Source: Trametes villosa
Taxonomy: Eukaryota; Basidiomycota; Agaricomycetes; Polyporales; Polyporaceae
Length of the DNA: 64,000 nucleotides
Direction: 5' to 3'
NCBI GenBank assembly: GCA_002964805.2
Contig: PUDQ02000003.1
Location: 3,100,001 to 3,164,000 of the forward strand
Every line of letters starts with the position of its first letter. The stretch's first letter is position 1. Of this stretch, positions 38,821 through 51,698 are shown piece after piece. The notes under the pieces were generated by a model. It had not been told where the DNA came from, made no database searches, and saw only the letters and a list, made by a program, of their open reading frames with translations. A program made the position numbers and the translations under genes.

Positions 38821-41800
38821 TGGCTGCAGACGGTGAGTCTGCAGTCGTCTTGGGCCGTCTCCCCGCACTCGCTATCATCCCCAGCGACTCTGCGCGTGTC
38901 GACCCGCCCCGAGCGTCCCCGCTGCTCGCTTCAAGTAGCCCCGAAGCCCGCCCGCGTGTTCGCACTCTCAGCCGGACGACGCCGACCCGCGAGGACCCAA
39001 GGCCGTCGAGGACGACCGCGAGGCGCCCCGCGGCCGAAGATGCGCAGACGACCGCCCCGCGAGCGCCATCGTCGGCACGTCCAGCGGACGTCTTCGCGCC
39101 TCCCGCACGCGCACGCGACGTCAGCAGACCGGGAATGGCGGACTCTGCCACGGGGCAAGCCGTCCGCCGTTCCTGGGCCGCTCTACGCCCCCCGACATCC
39201 CCTGCCCCGCGCCCCCGTCCTCGGGGCGGCTCTGAACCTCGACGCCGCGCTCTCCAGCCCCCCGAGCGCGCGCACGAGCCCCCACGCTGCAATTTGGGCC
39301 GAAAGCCACGCCAGGAGGCTGACGACGTCAGCGCCGCGAAGCCCAGCGGCGTCAGCCACCGACGGCTGACGGCTCGGTGCACCCACAGGCACCTACCCCG
39401 CCCCCGCCACCTGTTCTTCGGCCCCGACGAGCACGCGCCTGGAGGCTGCGTTTGTGCGGCGGACACGCCCGGGCGCTGTGCCTCCCGCCGGGCCACTCGC
39501 GCCTGCTGGTACTAGTAGGCGCGGAGTCGGCGCCCTCGCGATCGAGACGAGGGGCAGAGCCGGGCAGCGCGCCGTCCGCCGTCGTTCCGTGTACGTCCCA
39601 GCCACAGTGTCCCCGCCCTGGGCCGCGCCTCTGCGCGCGCCGCCGTCTCGTGCCCCGCGCGTGCGCGCCGTCTCCGTACCGTGGCGCGGACGGTAGCTAC
39701 GCCATGTCCCGCGCGGTCGCCCCGCTCGCATGCTCCGCCCCGAACTGACTAGTACTATACGAACGGACCCCGTCAGCTACGACCTGGCCCGCCCCTGCTT
39801 CCTCGTCTCCCGCCGAGCCGCGGCGTGCTGCTGCAGAGTGTGGGTCAGCTCGGGACGCCCGCGGTGTGACACAGAAGGTACGTACCGCTTCGCTGTGCGG
39901 GCTGCGCGTCCCCGAGTCTTCCCCGACGCCTGCTGAAGCCGGACCGCAGGTGAGAGCGCAAATGTGCGCATGGGTGAGACAGAAGGACGTACAGACCAGG
40001 GTATGCGCGCCACACGCGCGCAGCGGGCTACGAACGGAACGAAAACGCGTGAGCAAGGTGCCCAGCACGTCGAGAGAGTGGCAGATGCGTACGTCGCGAG
40101 CTGCGTGCTCGGAGAGCGCGTTTGCGCAATGTGCGTCCTTCCGGCGTCGGGTGCGGGTACAAGAGCTTCGGTGGTGCGGGTCAGACGTCGGGGAGGCTGT
40201 TGACGGCGTTGTCCGCGTGAGTACGATGCGGCGAAGGGGTGCTCGCGCTCACCGGGGTGCAGGTGCGTCGAGCCGGAGTGCGTCTTGACGCGAGCGGGAG
40301 GTGCGTCAGGTCTTCTCGAGCACGAGAGACGGGCAGCGCGCTCACCGTGTGCGTTCGTATGCCGGCGCGTAGTGAGCTCGCGCGTCGTGTCGGTCGATGG
40401 CGACCTGCAGGGAGCGTCAGCGTGTGGCGCGAGGAGAGATAGAGAACGTACTGGACGTCGTCGCGAGGGGAGGAGGGTGGGTGGTGTCTTGCACGGGCTC
40501 GAGTGCGCGAGTACTTATTGACGTCTCCTCCGTGCAGCATCGCAAGCGAGCAAGGGCGCGGGGCAGCACTATCGTGTCCCGCCCGCACCCTCCGTCATTC
40601 GAGCCCGGAAACGAGCAGCCCCCGCCGCGCTCACATTCGCACGCACGCCCGCAACCACGGGCCCAATCAGTGAGCGTCCCGAGGGGTGACCACGGCGGAC
40701 AAGCACACGGATGCTCGAGATCGGGCCGTGTGGACGGGTACGTCGGGGCAGGGCACGATAGTGCATTCTCGGGCACCAACCAGAGCACGACGCGCGTCGT
40801 CGGAGGGTCGCGACGGGGGACGCTAGTACGTACATCAGAGAGGGTGACGTGCGATACGGGCGTCGCATGCGCGATCGTCTCCCGTTCGGCTCAGGTCGAC
40901 GGGCGGTTTGCGTACCTGCCGCGCGAGGGAGAAGAGTGCCAGTGAGTGCTGATTGTATATCCGTATGATGCACTAACCTGCGCAATGGGCCGTGGCGCGA
41001 AGCTGCACGAGCTGCCCGCCCTGCGCAGTGTGTGCAGGGCGTCGGGAGGTGCGGGTGTGTCGGTTGCAGGCGTTGCTTCGCGCGCCGACGCGGGAGGATC
41101 GTACTCGGGTTTGCGAATGTTGCCGACGGCAGGAATGGGGAGGACATCGAAGCACGGCGGAGATGTCCCCCGGAAGCCAGGCCTCTCGTACCTGCATGTA
41201 GCATGTTCGGGAGCGGGCGTGTCTTGTTCCTTACGTCCGGACCATGTATTCTAGTGTATATCTCGAGATGGAATACACGCTCTCAGCACGAACGTGGGAG
41301 GGTTTGGTAGAAATCCGCTCGGTGCGAGAAACTGCGCGAGTGCAGCGAGCTCGCGGACGACACGCCGGGCTCGCGACCGCACTGACAACGACAATGAACT
41401 GATATCTCCCTCTCGTCTCGATACTGTCATGCGGATCCGAAGCGTGCCCTGCGAATGGGACTATCTCGTCGAATAGGGAGGCAGGAATCCGGTGTGCAAC
41501 TTCGCACGACCCGGACCTCGATGTTACTGAACCTACTCCGAGCGCGATCGATGCCCGCCGCTCCGTCCGACTTCCCTCCCTCCCGTTTTTGTGTGTTCCG
41601 GGTGTCCAATAGTATGAACGTACTGTAGGCCAGCTTTCAGGCGAATGTGAATATATTTGGGTCTGCTACTGGACGAACTTCATGGCACTACTATACTGCA
41701 CACAGGAGCCTAGTCAAGTACTCATATTCATGCATACAGCAGTCGAGCGCCATCCTGAGTGCACCACAGCTTATCCGGACATCTCAGCAGTATTAGAGAG

Positions 41801-43540
41801 TGCACACAATGTTTATAAACTCATGATTAACTCAGGCAGTCTGTTCAGCTGAAGCAGTGTAACATACAGCTTGGGGCACACAAAGACACACTCCTGGACG
41901 CTGTTTCACATTCTGTAGATACTGTAGTTATTAGGAGATACCCCTGGCCAGTACACAGTAACTGTGACATGCCAGGGGCGATAGAAATCGCAGCTGAGAT
42001 GTCATAACTGCTGCGGATGGGTCTTGACAGCCGGCCGGGAGGCGGTGAGAGGCAGGGAGGAATACAATGGATACTCACCTCGAGGGTACCCGTGAGCACG
42101 CGGGACGGCGGGGGATCGCGCCGGGATATGCCCAGAGACGACGCAAGTGCCGGACGCAACTCGGTTGCGCCGGGCGGGGTCTGTCAAGGTCAATTTTTGG
42201 TGCACCCCGCCGGGGGCCTCCCCCGACGTGCCCGGACCCACCGCGCAAGCCCCCGCCCTTCTCCTCCTTCCCATCACCGCCTACCGTACCTCCCTCCCTC
42301 CCTGGAACCCGGCGTGCGGCCTTCCCCTTCCCCTTCCCTCCTCTGCTCGCACAAACACGGCCGCCGGAATGCAAGCCGTCTCCTACCCCGCGCACGGACG
42401 CACCGGACGCGCCGTGCATCCTCCACGACGCCCCGGCGCGGAATGCGGCGCCGCGACGCACGGCGCGTCCGTGCACGTTGAGACGCGTCGATCCGACGCG
42501 TCAGGGCATTGTGCGCGGACGCGTCTAGCTCCGCAACGGGCGTGTGAGTCCCGTACACACTACAGCCCTCGAACGAAGCTACTCACCTTGCTATTCCCAG
42601 CCGAGAACGCGTCAGACGTGTCCCCACTCGCGGACGGCGGTCTCACCAATGTCGACGGTCGCGTCCTGCGCCTCGCGTCGGAGACGCGCGGGCAGCAGCG
42701 TGCAATACGCGTGGAGGGGACGAAGGGAGTTGGGCGCCGCGCCGTGCCCCGCTGCGCGACAGGTCTGTCGGAGCGCCCCGCGGGAGCTCCCAGGGAGGGC
42801 ACGAACGTGCTGGAGAAGTGCCTGGAGCGACTGGAAGGTGTTGCGGTGAGTATTTCAATGAGATGTAAACGATCAGCTTGTTGCTTACGTCGTTACCCGA
42901 TGTCGCGGCGCGTCTTCAGCTGCACGATGGCGTGAAGAGGCGGGCGCGGGCCTGCACGCCTGTCCGGCGCGATCGCCGAGCTGTGTGCGGCGCACGAGCT
43001 TCTCTCGTATCGCCGCGCTCGGGGTTCGCTGCCGTTCTGCGGGAAAAGGACGGGGAGGCACTGTTAAGCAAGGTGAGTACACACACGGTGCGCCAATCAC
43101 GTCCTGCTTACCTCGTATGTATAGAGCGTCGTCTGGTGCCCTCCGGGGCTCCGACGAGACAAGGTGCGCATTCCCGGCCGCGCGGGACCAAGTTCCCTAC
43201 GCCCTCTCGTCCTGACGCGCGCCGGAGGATGGCGGAAGGGCACGGCGGACGAGCAGGCGTCCTGGCGGAGCTGTACTCGAGCCAGGCTGTCAGTGGTACG
43301 TCGCACTGCTCGAGGAACACGCTCACCTGCTGTCCCCGCGCGACGCGCTTCACAGAAGCTCCAAGGGCCGCCCGGGCGCACTTGTGGCCGCGCGAGGAGG
43401 ATCCGAGCGGTGTCGCGAGCCCGGTAGGCCGGTCTCCGGCGAGGCAGACGGAGAGGAGCTCTTGCTAGCTCTCGGCGTCCGGCGCCCCCTGCGGCAGCTT
43501 CGTATATCGACTACTGCTCGGCGGATTCTCCACGGGATAA
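38821..43540. other. Unit 1 spacer, middle part
   Basis: 4.7 kb repeated in unit 2. No gene is assigned. Overlapping Arg/Pro/Ala-rich frames on both strands (for example 38610-39515 and 38501-39496) change amino acids freely between the two units and are not convincing. A cysteine-rich frame at 40992-41201 and a less GC-rich block at 41590-42010 stand out (see findings). Donor-like GGTGAGT and its complement ACTCACC are frequent on both strands. Confidence 0.4.
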
Positions 43541-44300
43541 GGTGAGTGCTCGGTCTCCGCAGACGTCCCGGCCTGCGCTCACCTGCCTCGGGCGGCGTTC
43601 GCGGCGGTGCGCTCTGCCGTCTCGAGCATGTCCGGCAGTGCCACACGGCCGGTCAGTGTGCTCGGGGGCAGTTGCGGCCGCGGGGGGCTTCTCTGCGGGT
43701 GCTCTGGGACTCGACGCTCGTCGTCCGCGCGGCGGAGCAGCTCCCGGCGAGCTTCGATGGCGACGGCCCCTCGAGTTCTGCTCACACTGGAGAGGTGAGT
43801 ACTCAACCCTGCTGGCTTTCGCGGCGCTCACCGACTTGCCTGCACGCAGCTGCCGTCTTGAGTCTGGACTGAGGGCGTCGTACCGGTGCTGCGCCGTCGG
43901 GGAGCGGGTTCGGGGGCTGTCGTGGCGGCGACAAACCCGGCCGTCCTCTGAGCTGCCCGCCCTCACGGCTGCGCGGGGATTCGTCGTCCGCGCAGCGCAG
44001 AGACTCGCGGCCGGCGGCGGCGGCGGCCACTCGAGTTCTGTTCGCGGTGGGGTAAGTTCTCGACTCTTCCGGCTCCCGCGGCACTCACCGACTTCCCGTC
44101 TCGAGCACAGGCTGGGGACGTCGGAGGGTGCTGCACCGGCCGCCGCTCGCGAACTCGGAGACGGTGGCAGCGGCGACGAGGTCCTCTCCGGCCGTCCTCT
44201 GGGCTTCCCGCACTCGCGGCCGCGCTGCTAGAGAGTCGAAGCGGCTCCTGGCCAGCTCCGGCGGCGGCGGCCTCTCGAGCTCTGCTCGTCGCGGGGTCAG
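43541..44300 (+). repeat. Three tandem degenerate ~250-bp repeats, unit 1
   Basis: GGTRAGT-like boundaries lie at 43541, 43794, 44051 and 44295 (periods 253, 257, 244). Each repeat has a CGGCKYTCGCGGCRCTCACCG-like block early and a CTCGAGTTCTG-like block just before the next boundary. Also present at 58897-59658 in unit 2. Confidence 0.6.
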
Positions 44301-45175
44301 TCCTCGGCTTCCGGTGTGTGCATTTGCTTACTTTAGCGCAGGGCATGCTAGGGACTCCCGCGGACGTGCACGCCGCCGTCGTGGAAATGCGCCGGCGGGT
44401 GTTCGAGAAAGGCGGTGGGGGGTGACGGCGGGGTCGGCGGGGAGGTGGGCTGCCAGAGACCTAAAGGTGAGCCAACGCTGCCGGCTGTCAGTGCTCGGTC
44501 GGCTGACTTCGCCTCCGCGCACGGGCGGCCGCGCGGAGCCCTTGCAGGACGGCGCCGGGGCGCTGGCGGCACATGGGCGCAGGAGAGGGGCCGTGCAGCG
44601 GCCGGCGGGGCGGGGCGGGGCGAGGCGGAGGTGCAGCAGACGGCGGCGGCGGCGGCGGAAACTGGCGGGTCGGCTGCAGGGGCTGCTTGCAAAGCAGGGT
44701 CCCGCGGTGAGGGAGAGCTGGCGAGTGGTTCGCAGCTCGTTATCTGCGCGTGCGCGTGCTGATCCGGGGACCACACAGCGCATGCGTGCGGAGGCGGGGC
44801 GGGGCGGAGCGGAGTGTGGTCGGGCGCATGTGCAGCGAGGGCGGGCGAGCGGGGCGAGGGGCGACCCTGGCGTAGCTGTAGGCCGTCCATCGATCAGTAG
44901 ATGGCCCTGTCGATGTATGGATATGGTGTATATACCCTGAGTGTGCGCGACGAGCTCATCCTCGTCCTCCCGGCTCTGCTCTCGACCTCTCCCCGCGCCC
45001 CACGCTAATAGAGCAATCCCACAGTGGCCCCGCGCTAACAGAGCCCTCCTACAGTGGCAGAGTATCGTTTTATTTCCCCGTCCTCTCCCAGATCCCGCCC
45101 GCGATCAGGCACCCGCCGTCGGCCGTGTCCGCGCGCCCATGCTGATCAACGATGCAGGGAACCCAAGTCTACAAT
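44301..45175. other. Unit 1 spacer, last part
   Basis: About 870 GC-rich bases up to the stop codon of F-box gene C; no supported gene. Confidence 0.45.
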
Positions 45176-46641
45176 TCAAGCAGTCTCAATCAGCGGCTTG
45201 TCGCGAACAACCACTTCAACCGCGCAACGCGCAACCGGCTCGCCACGGTGTTCGTTTCCGACCGTCGCCACGACGCTGCGCACGACGGCGGCGTACGCCT
45301 CCACCGCGTCTTCCGCGTCTTGTTCCTCCGAGGACGGCGCGACCAACGCGCGGAGCTGTGAGCGCCAGGTCCCGAGAGCGGACGAAGGAAGGGGCTCCAG
45401 GATAACCTTCGCACTCGCGAGGCGCGACCAGCATCCAGAGTCCAGGGTCTCGAGAAGGTCCGTCCAAGCTGTCGAGTTCGCCCTTGCGTCTGGGGGGACG
45501 CGTAAGATGAGCTCCAGCGATTCAAGGGCGGAGGGATCCACGTCGTCTGGCGTAGCTGATTCTTGGGCATCGCGTAGAGAGTCAAGTTTCGCTGATAGAC
45601 TCGACAGCAGGGCCAGGAAGACGTCGATCGTCTCGGTTGCAGACCGGCCGGACCCGGGCGTGCGCCATGGGTCGTAGCGGAGGCGGAGGGAAGATTGGGA
45701 CAGTAGGTGAGCCATGGAGGCGAGGAACTCTCGCGACGAAAAGTCCCAAGTCGCGTTCCCTGCAAAATATCAGATTAACAATGCGTTCGTACGGCATCTG
45801 GCTAGGCGATATACGTACCAGTCGCGCCAGTGTCGCTCAAACCGATGGTCTCGTACAGGGTGACCTCCGCGCGCTGTAGTTTGGCGTTGTTCCGGCACAG
45901 CTCCTCTATCCACCGGCTTCGGCGCACAACGTCGTCTACGCAGAGGGCGAGCTCGCGCGGTGCTGGGCTAGAATTCATGTCCCGGCAGTAGCCCATGATT
46001 TGCAGCAATGAATCAGGCGGGCTGGGCGCGTCTCTATCGCGCTCCCGAAGGCAGATCCATTCGACGTCGACGATGCGCAACACCTCTAGCCGTGGGACAC
46101 TTTTCTTGAGTTCTTCTACGCTCGGTCCGATGTCGGGTGCGAGGAGATAGTCTCCGGGTGTCCTTTCCTTCGGCGCGAGGCCCACAAGGGATAGCTCTTC
46201 TAGCGCGGGAATCTGGCACAAGAAGCGTATGAAGCGCGCAGGGGCGTTGATGAACAGATGCGAGAGCGCGAGCGAGCGTAGGTTGGGAAGGTGGCTGAGG
46301 TCGATGAGTAGAGGAAACATCGCGTGTGGGGCTTCGTGTTCGCTAACGGGTGGCCCGCGAATGTGGATGGAGTGGACGAGCTCGGCGAATGACGAGTCTT
46401 TGGCGAAGGCTTTCAGGAAGTCGAGGATCTCCGCATGGGAGCCTGAGATCTGTAGGACGATATTGCGCGAGAGGTGGTACCGGGCGGATGGGACGATCAG
46501 AGAGTCGGCATCTGTGGGGTCTGCAGTGCGAGCGCACGCGACGAGCGCGCGCCAGTCGTCGTGTAGGAAGTCGATGATGCGATCCGTGAGCTCCCCTGGG
46601 AGTGTTGGGGCAGCATGCACTGGGACGAGCGGGGGCAACAT
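45176..46641 (-). CDS. F-box/leucine-rich-type protein, paralogue C
   Basis: Exons 46641-45819 and 45759-45176, 59-nt intron, 468 aa. Same architecture as paralogue B: F-box-like LPGELTDRIIDFLHDDWRAL, leucine-rich middle, helical C-terminal part encoded by exon 2. The middle differs from B and D at many positions (for example LSDTGATG and VPRLEVLRIVDVEWICL), while the C-terminal exon is nearly the same. Exon 2 begins GNATWDFSSREF. Probably a ubiquitin-ligase adaptor with a changed target surface. Confidence 0.75.
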
Positions 46642-47910
46642 GGTCGAGGGGGGAGGTGGAAAGCTATAGGTGAGTACCTAATACAGCAGCGGATCCGATA
46701 GAGTCACCTGGGTTTGAATTGCGCTGCGAGATGCTGTGTCGTGCCGTCTTGGGGCCCGCAGAAGCAAGACAAGGCGACGTTGCATGCTCAAGCTCAAGCT
46801 TCGTCTCTTCTCGACTCCGAGAGCCAAGTAGAGCGTTCGACGCCACATCGCGCACGTTCTTGCCGATCCCGCCCCCTTTTAGGCGCGCGCCGACCCCGCT
46901 TTTGGCGGGGACGGGCTCTCCTCTTGACCACGCTCATCGACATGAAGACCACGCGCTCTCTCTGCGACCCGGGCTCTTCGCGTGCATTTGGCACGTCTCT
47001 CCCGCCCCTTCCTGCCCCCTTGCTCTGGTCCTCCCGCGCTCTCCGCTCCGTTTCCCGCCCTCCCGCGCACTCAGCACCCTCGCAGAGTGCATACATCCTC
47101 CCCGCGCCCGAGCGACGTGCTAATCGACACCCATATCGCTCGCATCCTCTACTCGCCTGCGGTCTGGGCACAACATCCTGCATTTCGACAAACAATAATC
47201 CTCCCGCCCTCGCCCCCTCGCGACACCTGGGCAGCGCACATAGGGCAGTCCCCGCGGACATCCTGAGGTCGTTCGCGCGCCGAGAAACCCGCGGACGAGT
47301 GCGCTACGAGCAGGACAAAAGGCCCGGACAACGAGAATCACTCGCCGTCCTTCCCCTGGTGAGTGCTACTGTCCCCGTTTCGATTGCTATATGCCCTACA
47401 AACATATCTCCATCATCCCCATCCGTTTCCGTGCCCTCACGCGCAATTTCACGCCCACCCCGCCGCCCGTTTCCGCTGTTCCTCCCGTTTCTCTCGAGAG
47501 AATCCGCCCATCTCGCTAATCCGCGCTCTACACAGATACTACGACCGGGGCGCACCGACTGCGCGGTCGAAAGCGACGGGACGCAGAGCGCATCGCATGG
47601 GCGGGCCACGCTCGCCCCACCTGTCATTAGGCGCCCAAGCCACGAACCTCCGCGCAGCTGCGGCCGCGACCCCTCCTTCATGGGACTCGAAAATCGACCT
47701 CCGCGGATGGCCACAAAACTGGTACGTACGCACCAGAAACGTTCAAAAGTACCCGTTCCGCACCATGCCCGCATGCGCTGCGTCGCGCCGCGCCGCCCAC
47801 GCGCCAAAACGTTCTCCGCGCGGGGCCGCCGCGGATGGCTCTGTCCCCGCGTGTGTGCTCGATAGAATTGTTTTGTATTGCTCACGGCGTGTCTATGTAG
47901 TGTATTGTAC
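46642..47910. other. Unit 2 spacer, first part
   Basis: Equivalent of 36550-37819, nearly identical. No supported gene. Confidence 0.45.
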
Positions 47911-48859
47911 ATGATGGTGCGAAAACGAGAGCCGTCCGCGGCGTGTGCCCGACGTGAGCGACGATACGCAGTCCGTTCGCGCCTCCAGCGTTTAAGCGCC
48001 CAAGACTGGGACGTGCGCGAGCAGCTCGCGGCCGTCGTCTCGACGTGCACGCGCACGGCTCCCGCGGTTTCGACGCGCAAATACGGCTCCAGTAACGACA
48101 CGCCGAGCGCTCTACGTATCAGCACCGCGCCGAGCGACATCGGACGGCCGCGACGTGCACGCGCAGTTCGGGAGTGCCCCGCGCGACGAGCCGACGTCGT
48201 GCACACGACGCCCTCGGTGAGTACATACACGGCGCACAGTGTCCCCGGGGCGCATGTGTAGACGAAGAGCGCCGCGCCGTCGCAGTCGCGTGCTGCCGTC
48301 TCGACGGTGTCGCGCTGTGCACACGGCTGACGCCCTCCTCTCCCAGCTCCTCTGCGCCACGGGAGGCGTCCTCATCACGCCGTCGGCGCATGGCACACGC
48401 CCCCGCAAGTCGTCGCTCCGCGGCGCGCTCGAGGCGACCCGGGCCGCCGCCCTCTCCGCACGCTCCCTGCAGTGAGTGCCGCACCCACGACGCTCGCAGA
48501 CTCGTGCTAACACTATCCAGAGCTCGCGACGGGCGTGTCTTACGCGAACGGCGCCGCGATGGCAACGCCCCCGAGGACCGGCTCGCCGACGTCCGCGTGC
48601 AGGACGGGCAGAACAACCCTGTGCCGCCCCGTGCCTCGCTACAAGTAAGTGCGCCTCGTTCCGGACGCCTCCCTGGTCGTACTGACGGCGCCCGTCTCGT
48701 ACTTAGCAGCCCGAGGCGTTCGTCGCCGGGCGTCGTCGCGGCGGCGTCTCGATCTGCGGCCTCGACAATCCCGGAGGCACCGTCGAGGCTGCAGCGGAGA
48801 CAGTGCAGGGTGGCGGACGAGCGTCGCTCCGACGTCCCGCACGCGTCCGCGCAGCTTAG
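47911..48859 (+). pseudogene. Unit 2 copy of the candidate 4-exon gene, frameshifted
   Basis: Aligns with 37820-38820. Near 48180 it lacks 8 bases of the run GGGGCCCC present in unit 1, which shifts the reading frame of exon 1, and the first intron is shorter. The later exons (ending at TAG 48857-48859) are intact. Either this copy is broken or the model is wrong. Confidence 0.3.
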
Positions 48860-51252
48860 TGGCTGCAGACGGTGAGTTTGCCGTCGTCTTGGGCCGTCTC
48901 CCCGCACTCGCTATCACCCCCAGCGACTCTGCGCGTGTCGACCCGCCCCGAGCGTCCCCGCTGCTCGCTTCAAGTAGCCCCGAAGCCCGCCCGCGCGTTC
49001 GCACTCCCAGCCGGACGACGCCGACACGCGAGGACCCAAGGCGGTCGAGGACGACCGCGAGGCACCCCACTGCCGAAGATGCGCAGACGACCACCCCGCG
49101 AGCACCATCGTCGGCACGTCCAGCGGACGTCTTCGCGCCTCTCGCATGCGCATGCGACGTCAGCAGACCAGGAATAGCGGACTCTGCCACGGGGCGAGCC
49201 GTCCGCCGTTCCTGGGCCACTCTACGCCCCCCGACATCCCCTGCCCCGCGCCCCCGTCCTCGGGGCGGCTCTGAACCTCGACGCCGCGCTCTCCAGCTCC
49301 CCGAGCGCGCGCACGAGCCCCCACGCTGCGGTCCCAGCCGAAAGCCACGCCAGGAGGCTGACGACGTCAGCGCCGCGAAGCCCAGCCGCGTCAGCCACCG
49401 ACGGCTGACGGCTCGGTGCACCCACAGGCACCTACCCCGTCCCCGCCACCTGCTCTTCGGCCCCGACGAGCACGCGCCTGGAGGATGCGTGCGTGCGGCG
49501 GACACGCCCGGGCGCTGTGCCTCCCGCCGGGCCGCTCGTACTAGTAGGCGCGGATTCGGCGCCCTCGCGATCGGGACGAAGGGCAGAGCCGGGCAGCGCG
49601 CTGTCCGCCGCTGTTTCGTGTACGCCCCAGCCCCAGTGTCCCCGCCCTGGGCCGCGCCTCTGCGCGCGCCGCCGTCTCGTGCCCCGCGCATGCGCGCCGT
49701 CTCCGCACCGTGGCGCGGACGGTAGCTACGCCATGTCCCGCGCGGTCGCCCCGCTCGCATGCTCCGCCCCGAACTGACTAGTACTATACGAACGGACCCC
49801 GTCCGCTACGACCCGGCCCGCCCCTGCTTCCTCGTCTCCCGCCGAGCCGCGGCGTGCTGTTGCAGAGTGTGGGTCAGCTCGGGACGCCCGCGGTGTGACA
49901 CAGACGGTACGTACCGCTTCGCTGTGCGGGCTGCGCGCGTCTCAGAGTCTTCCCCGACGCCTGCTGAAGCCGGACGGCAGGTGAGAGCGCGAATGTGCGC
50001 ATGGGTGAGACAGAAGGACGTACAGACCAGGGTGTGCGCGCCACACGCGCGCAGCGGGCTACGAACGGAACGAAAACGCGTGAGCAAGGTGCCCAGCACG
50101 TCGAGAGAGCGGAAAGTACGTACGTGCTCGGAGAGCGCGTTCGCGCAATGTGCGTCCTTCCGGTGTCAGGTGCGGGTACAAGAGCTTCGGTGGCGCGGGT
50201 CAGACGACAGGGAGGCTGTTGACGGCGTTGTCCGCGTGAGTACGATGCGGCGAAGGGGGCGCTCGCGCTCACCGGGGTGCAGGTGCGTCGAGCCGGAGTG
50301 CGTCTAGACGCGAGCGGGAGGTGAGTCAGGTCGTCTCGAGCACGAGAGACGGGCAGCGCGCTCACCGTGTGCGTTCGCGTGCCGGCGCGAAGCGAGTTCG
50401 CGCGTCGTGTTCGGTCGGCATCGTGTTCGGTCGGCGTCGGCCTGCAGGGAGCGTCAGCGCGTGGCGTGAGGAGGGATAGAGAACGTACTGGACGTCGTCG
50501 CGAGGGGAGGAAGGTGGGTGGTGTCTTGCACGGGCTCGAGTGCGCGAGTACTTATTGACGTCTCCTCCGTGCAGCGTCGCAAGCGAGCAAGGGCGCGGGG
50601 CAGCACTACGGTGTCCCGCCCGCCTCCTCCGTCATTCGAGCCCGGAAACGAGCAGGCCCCCGCCGCGCTCACATTCGCACGCACACCCGCAACCACGGGC
50701 CCAATCAGTGGGCGTCCCGAGGGGTGACCACGGCGGACAAGCACACGGACGCTCGAGATCGAGCCGGGTCGACGGGGACGTCGGGCAGGGCACGATAGTG
50801 CATTCTCGGGCACCAACCAGAGCACGACGCGCGTCGTCGGACGGTCGCGACGGGGGACGCTAGTACGTACATCAGAGAGGGTGACGTGCGGGACGGGCGT
50901 CGCATTCGCGATCGTCTCCCGTTCGGCTCAGGTCGACGGGCGGTTTGCGTACCTGCCGCGCGAGGGAGAAGAGTGCCAGTGAGTGCTGATTGTATATCCG
51001 TATGATGCACTAACCTGCGCGATGGGCCGTGGCGCGATGCTGCACGAGCTGCCCGCCCTGCGCAGTGTGTGCAGGGCGTCGGGAGGTGCGGGTGTGTCGG
51101 TTGCAGGCGTTGCTTCGCGTGCCGACGCGGGAGGATCGTACTCGGGTTTGCGAACGTTGCCGACGGCAGGAATGGGGAGGATATCGAAGCACGACGGAGA
51201 TGTCCCCCGGAAGCCAGGCCTCTCGTACCTGCATGTAGCATGTTCGGGAGCG
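48860..51252. other. Unit 2 spacer up to the copia insertion
   Basis: 2.4 kb equivalent of 38821-41215. No gene assigned. Holds the counterpart of the cysteine-rich frame at 51029-51238. Confidence 0.4.
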
Positions 51253-51257
51253 GGGGT

Positions 51258-51614
51258 TGTTGAAGTACGATACACCGGACTTGTTTACACTTAGTTACGC
51301 TCTTACAAGCGCTTACTTACTTGATTAGTTCACTCGTTTACTGAACGCCCGGCGCTTAGCTTATGTCAGCATCGCGCCGGGCTCGTCTCGTCAGTTTTCA
51401 CCTCGAGTACCTCAGCTCTTGCCACCATCCGTGCGCGCGAGACTGAGGTACGACTCGCTCATTTCATGTCGCTCGTTTACGGTACACTAACAGTCATTTC
51501 ATAGGCACTAACTGTGCTCTATCTAGGTGATTAATATACAAGCTCTTGCCACCATCCGTGCGCGCGAGACTGAGGCACTAACCGTGCTCTATCTAGACAC
51601 GACACCGCGCAAAA
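51258..51614 (+). repeat. 5' LTR of copia element
   Basis: 357 bp from TGTTGAAG to CGCGCAAAA. It contains an internal duplication: AGCTCTTGCCACCATCCGTG and its continuation occur twice, as does GGCACTAAC(C/T)GTGCTCTATC. Confidence 0.95.
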
Positions 51615-51632
51615 GGTTATGAGCCCTGCGCT
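51615..51632 (+). other. Primer-binding site: half initiator tRNA-Met
   Basis: GGTTATGAGCCCTGCGCT directly follows the LTR. Its reverse complement matches the anticodon arm of fungal initiator tRNA-Met (GCAGGGCTCATAACC), as in elements primed by an internally cleaved half tRNA. Confidence 0.8.
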
Positions 51633-51698
51633 CTCAACTTAACCTCAAGTCTCTCAACAATTGGACCGTCCAATCGAGCTCATTCCAGTCATTACAAC

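Larger units (their letters stand above)
35075..45165. repeat. Segmental tandem duplication, unit 1 (10.1 kb)
   Basis: Begins just before the stop codon of F-box gene B and ends at the equivalent point before F-box gene C. The distance from stop codon B (35084) to stop codon C (45176) is 10,092 bp. The sequence from F-box gene through the GC-rich spacer is repeated in the same order and orientation in unit 2, mostly at very high identity by eye. Confidence 0.9.

Noticed and set aside
38501..39731. Long Arg/Pro/Ala-rich frames on both strands in the duplicated spacer (up to 373 codons)
   Set aside because: They overlap antisense, arise from high GC, and amino acids change freely between the two units.
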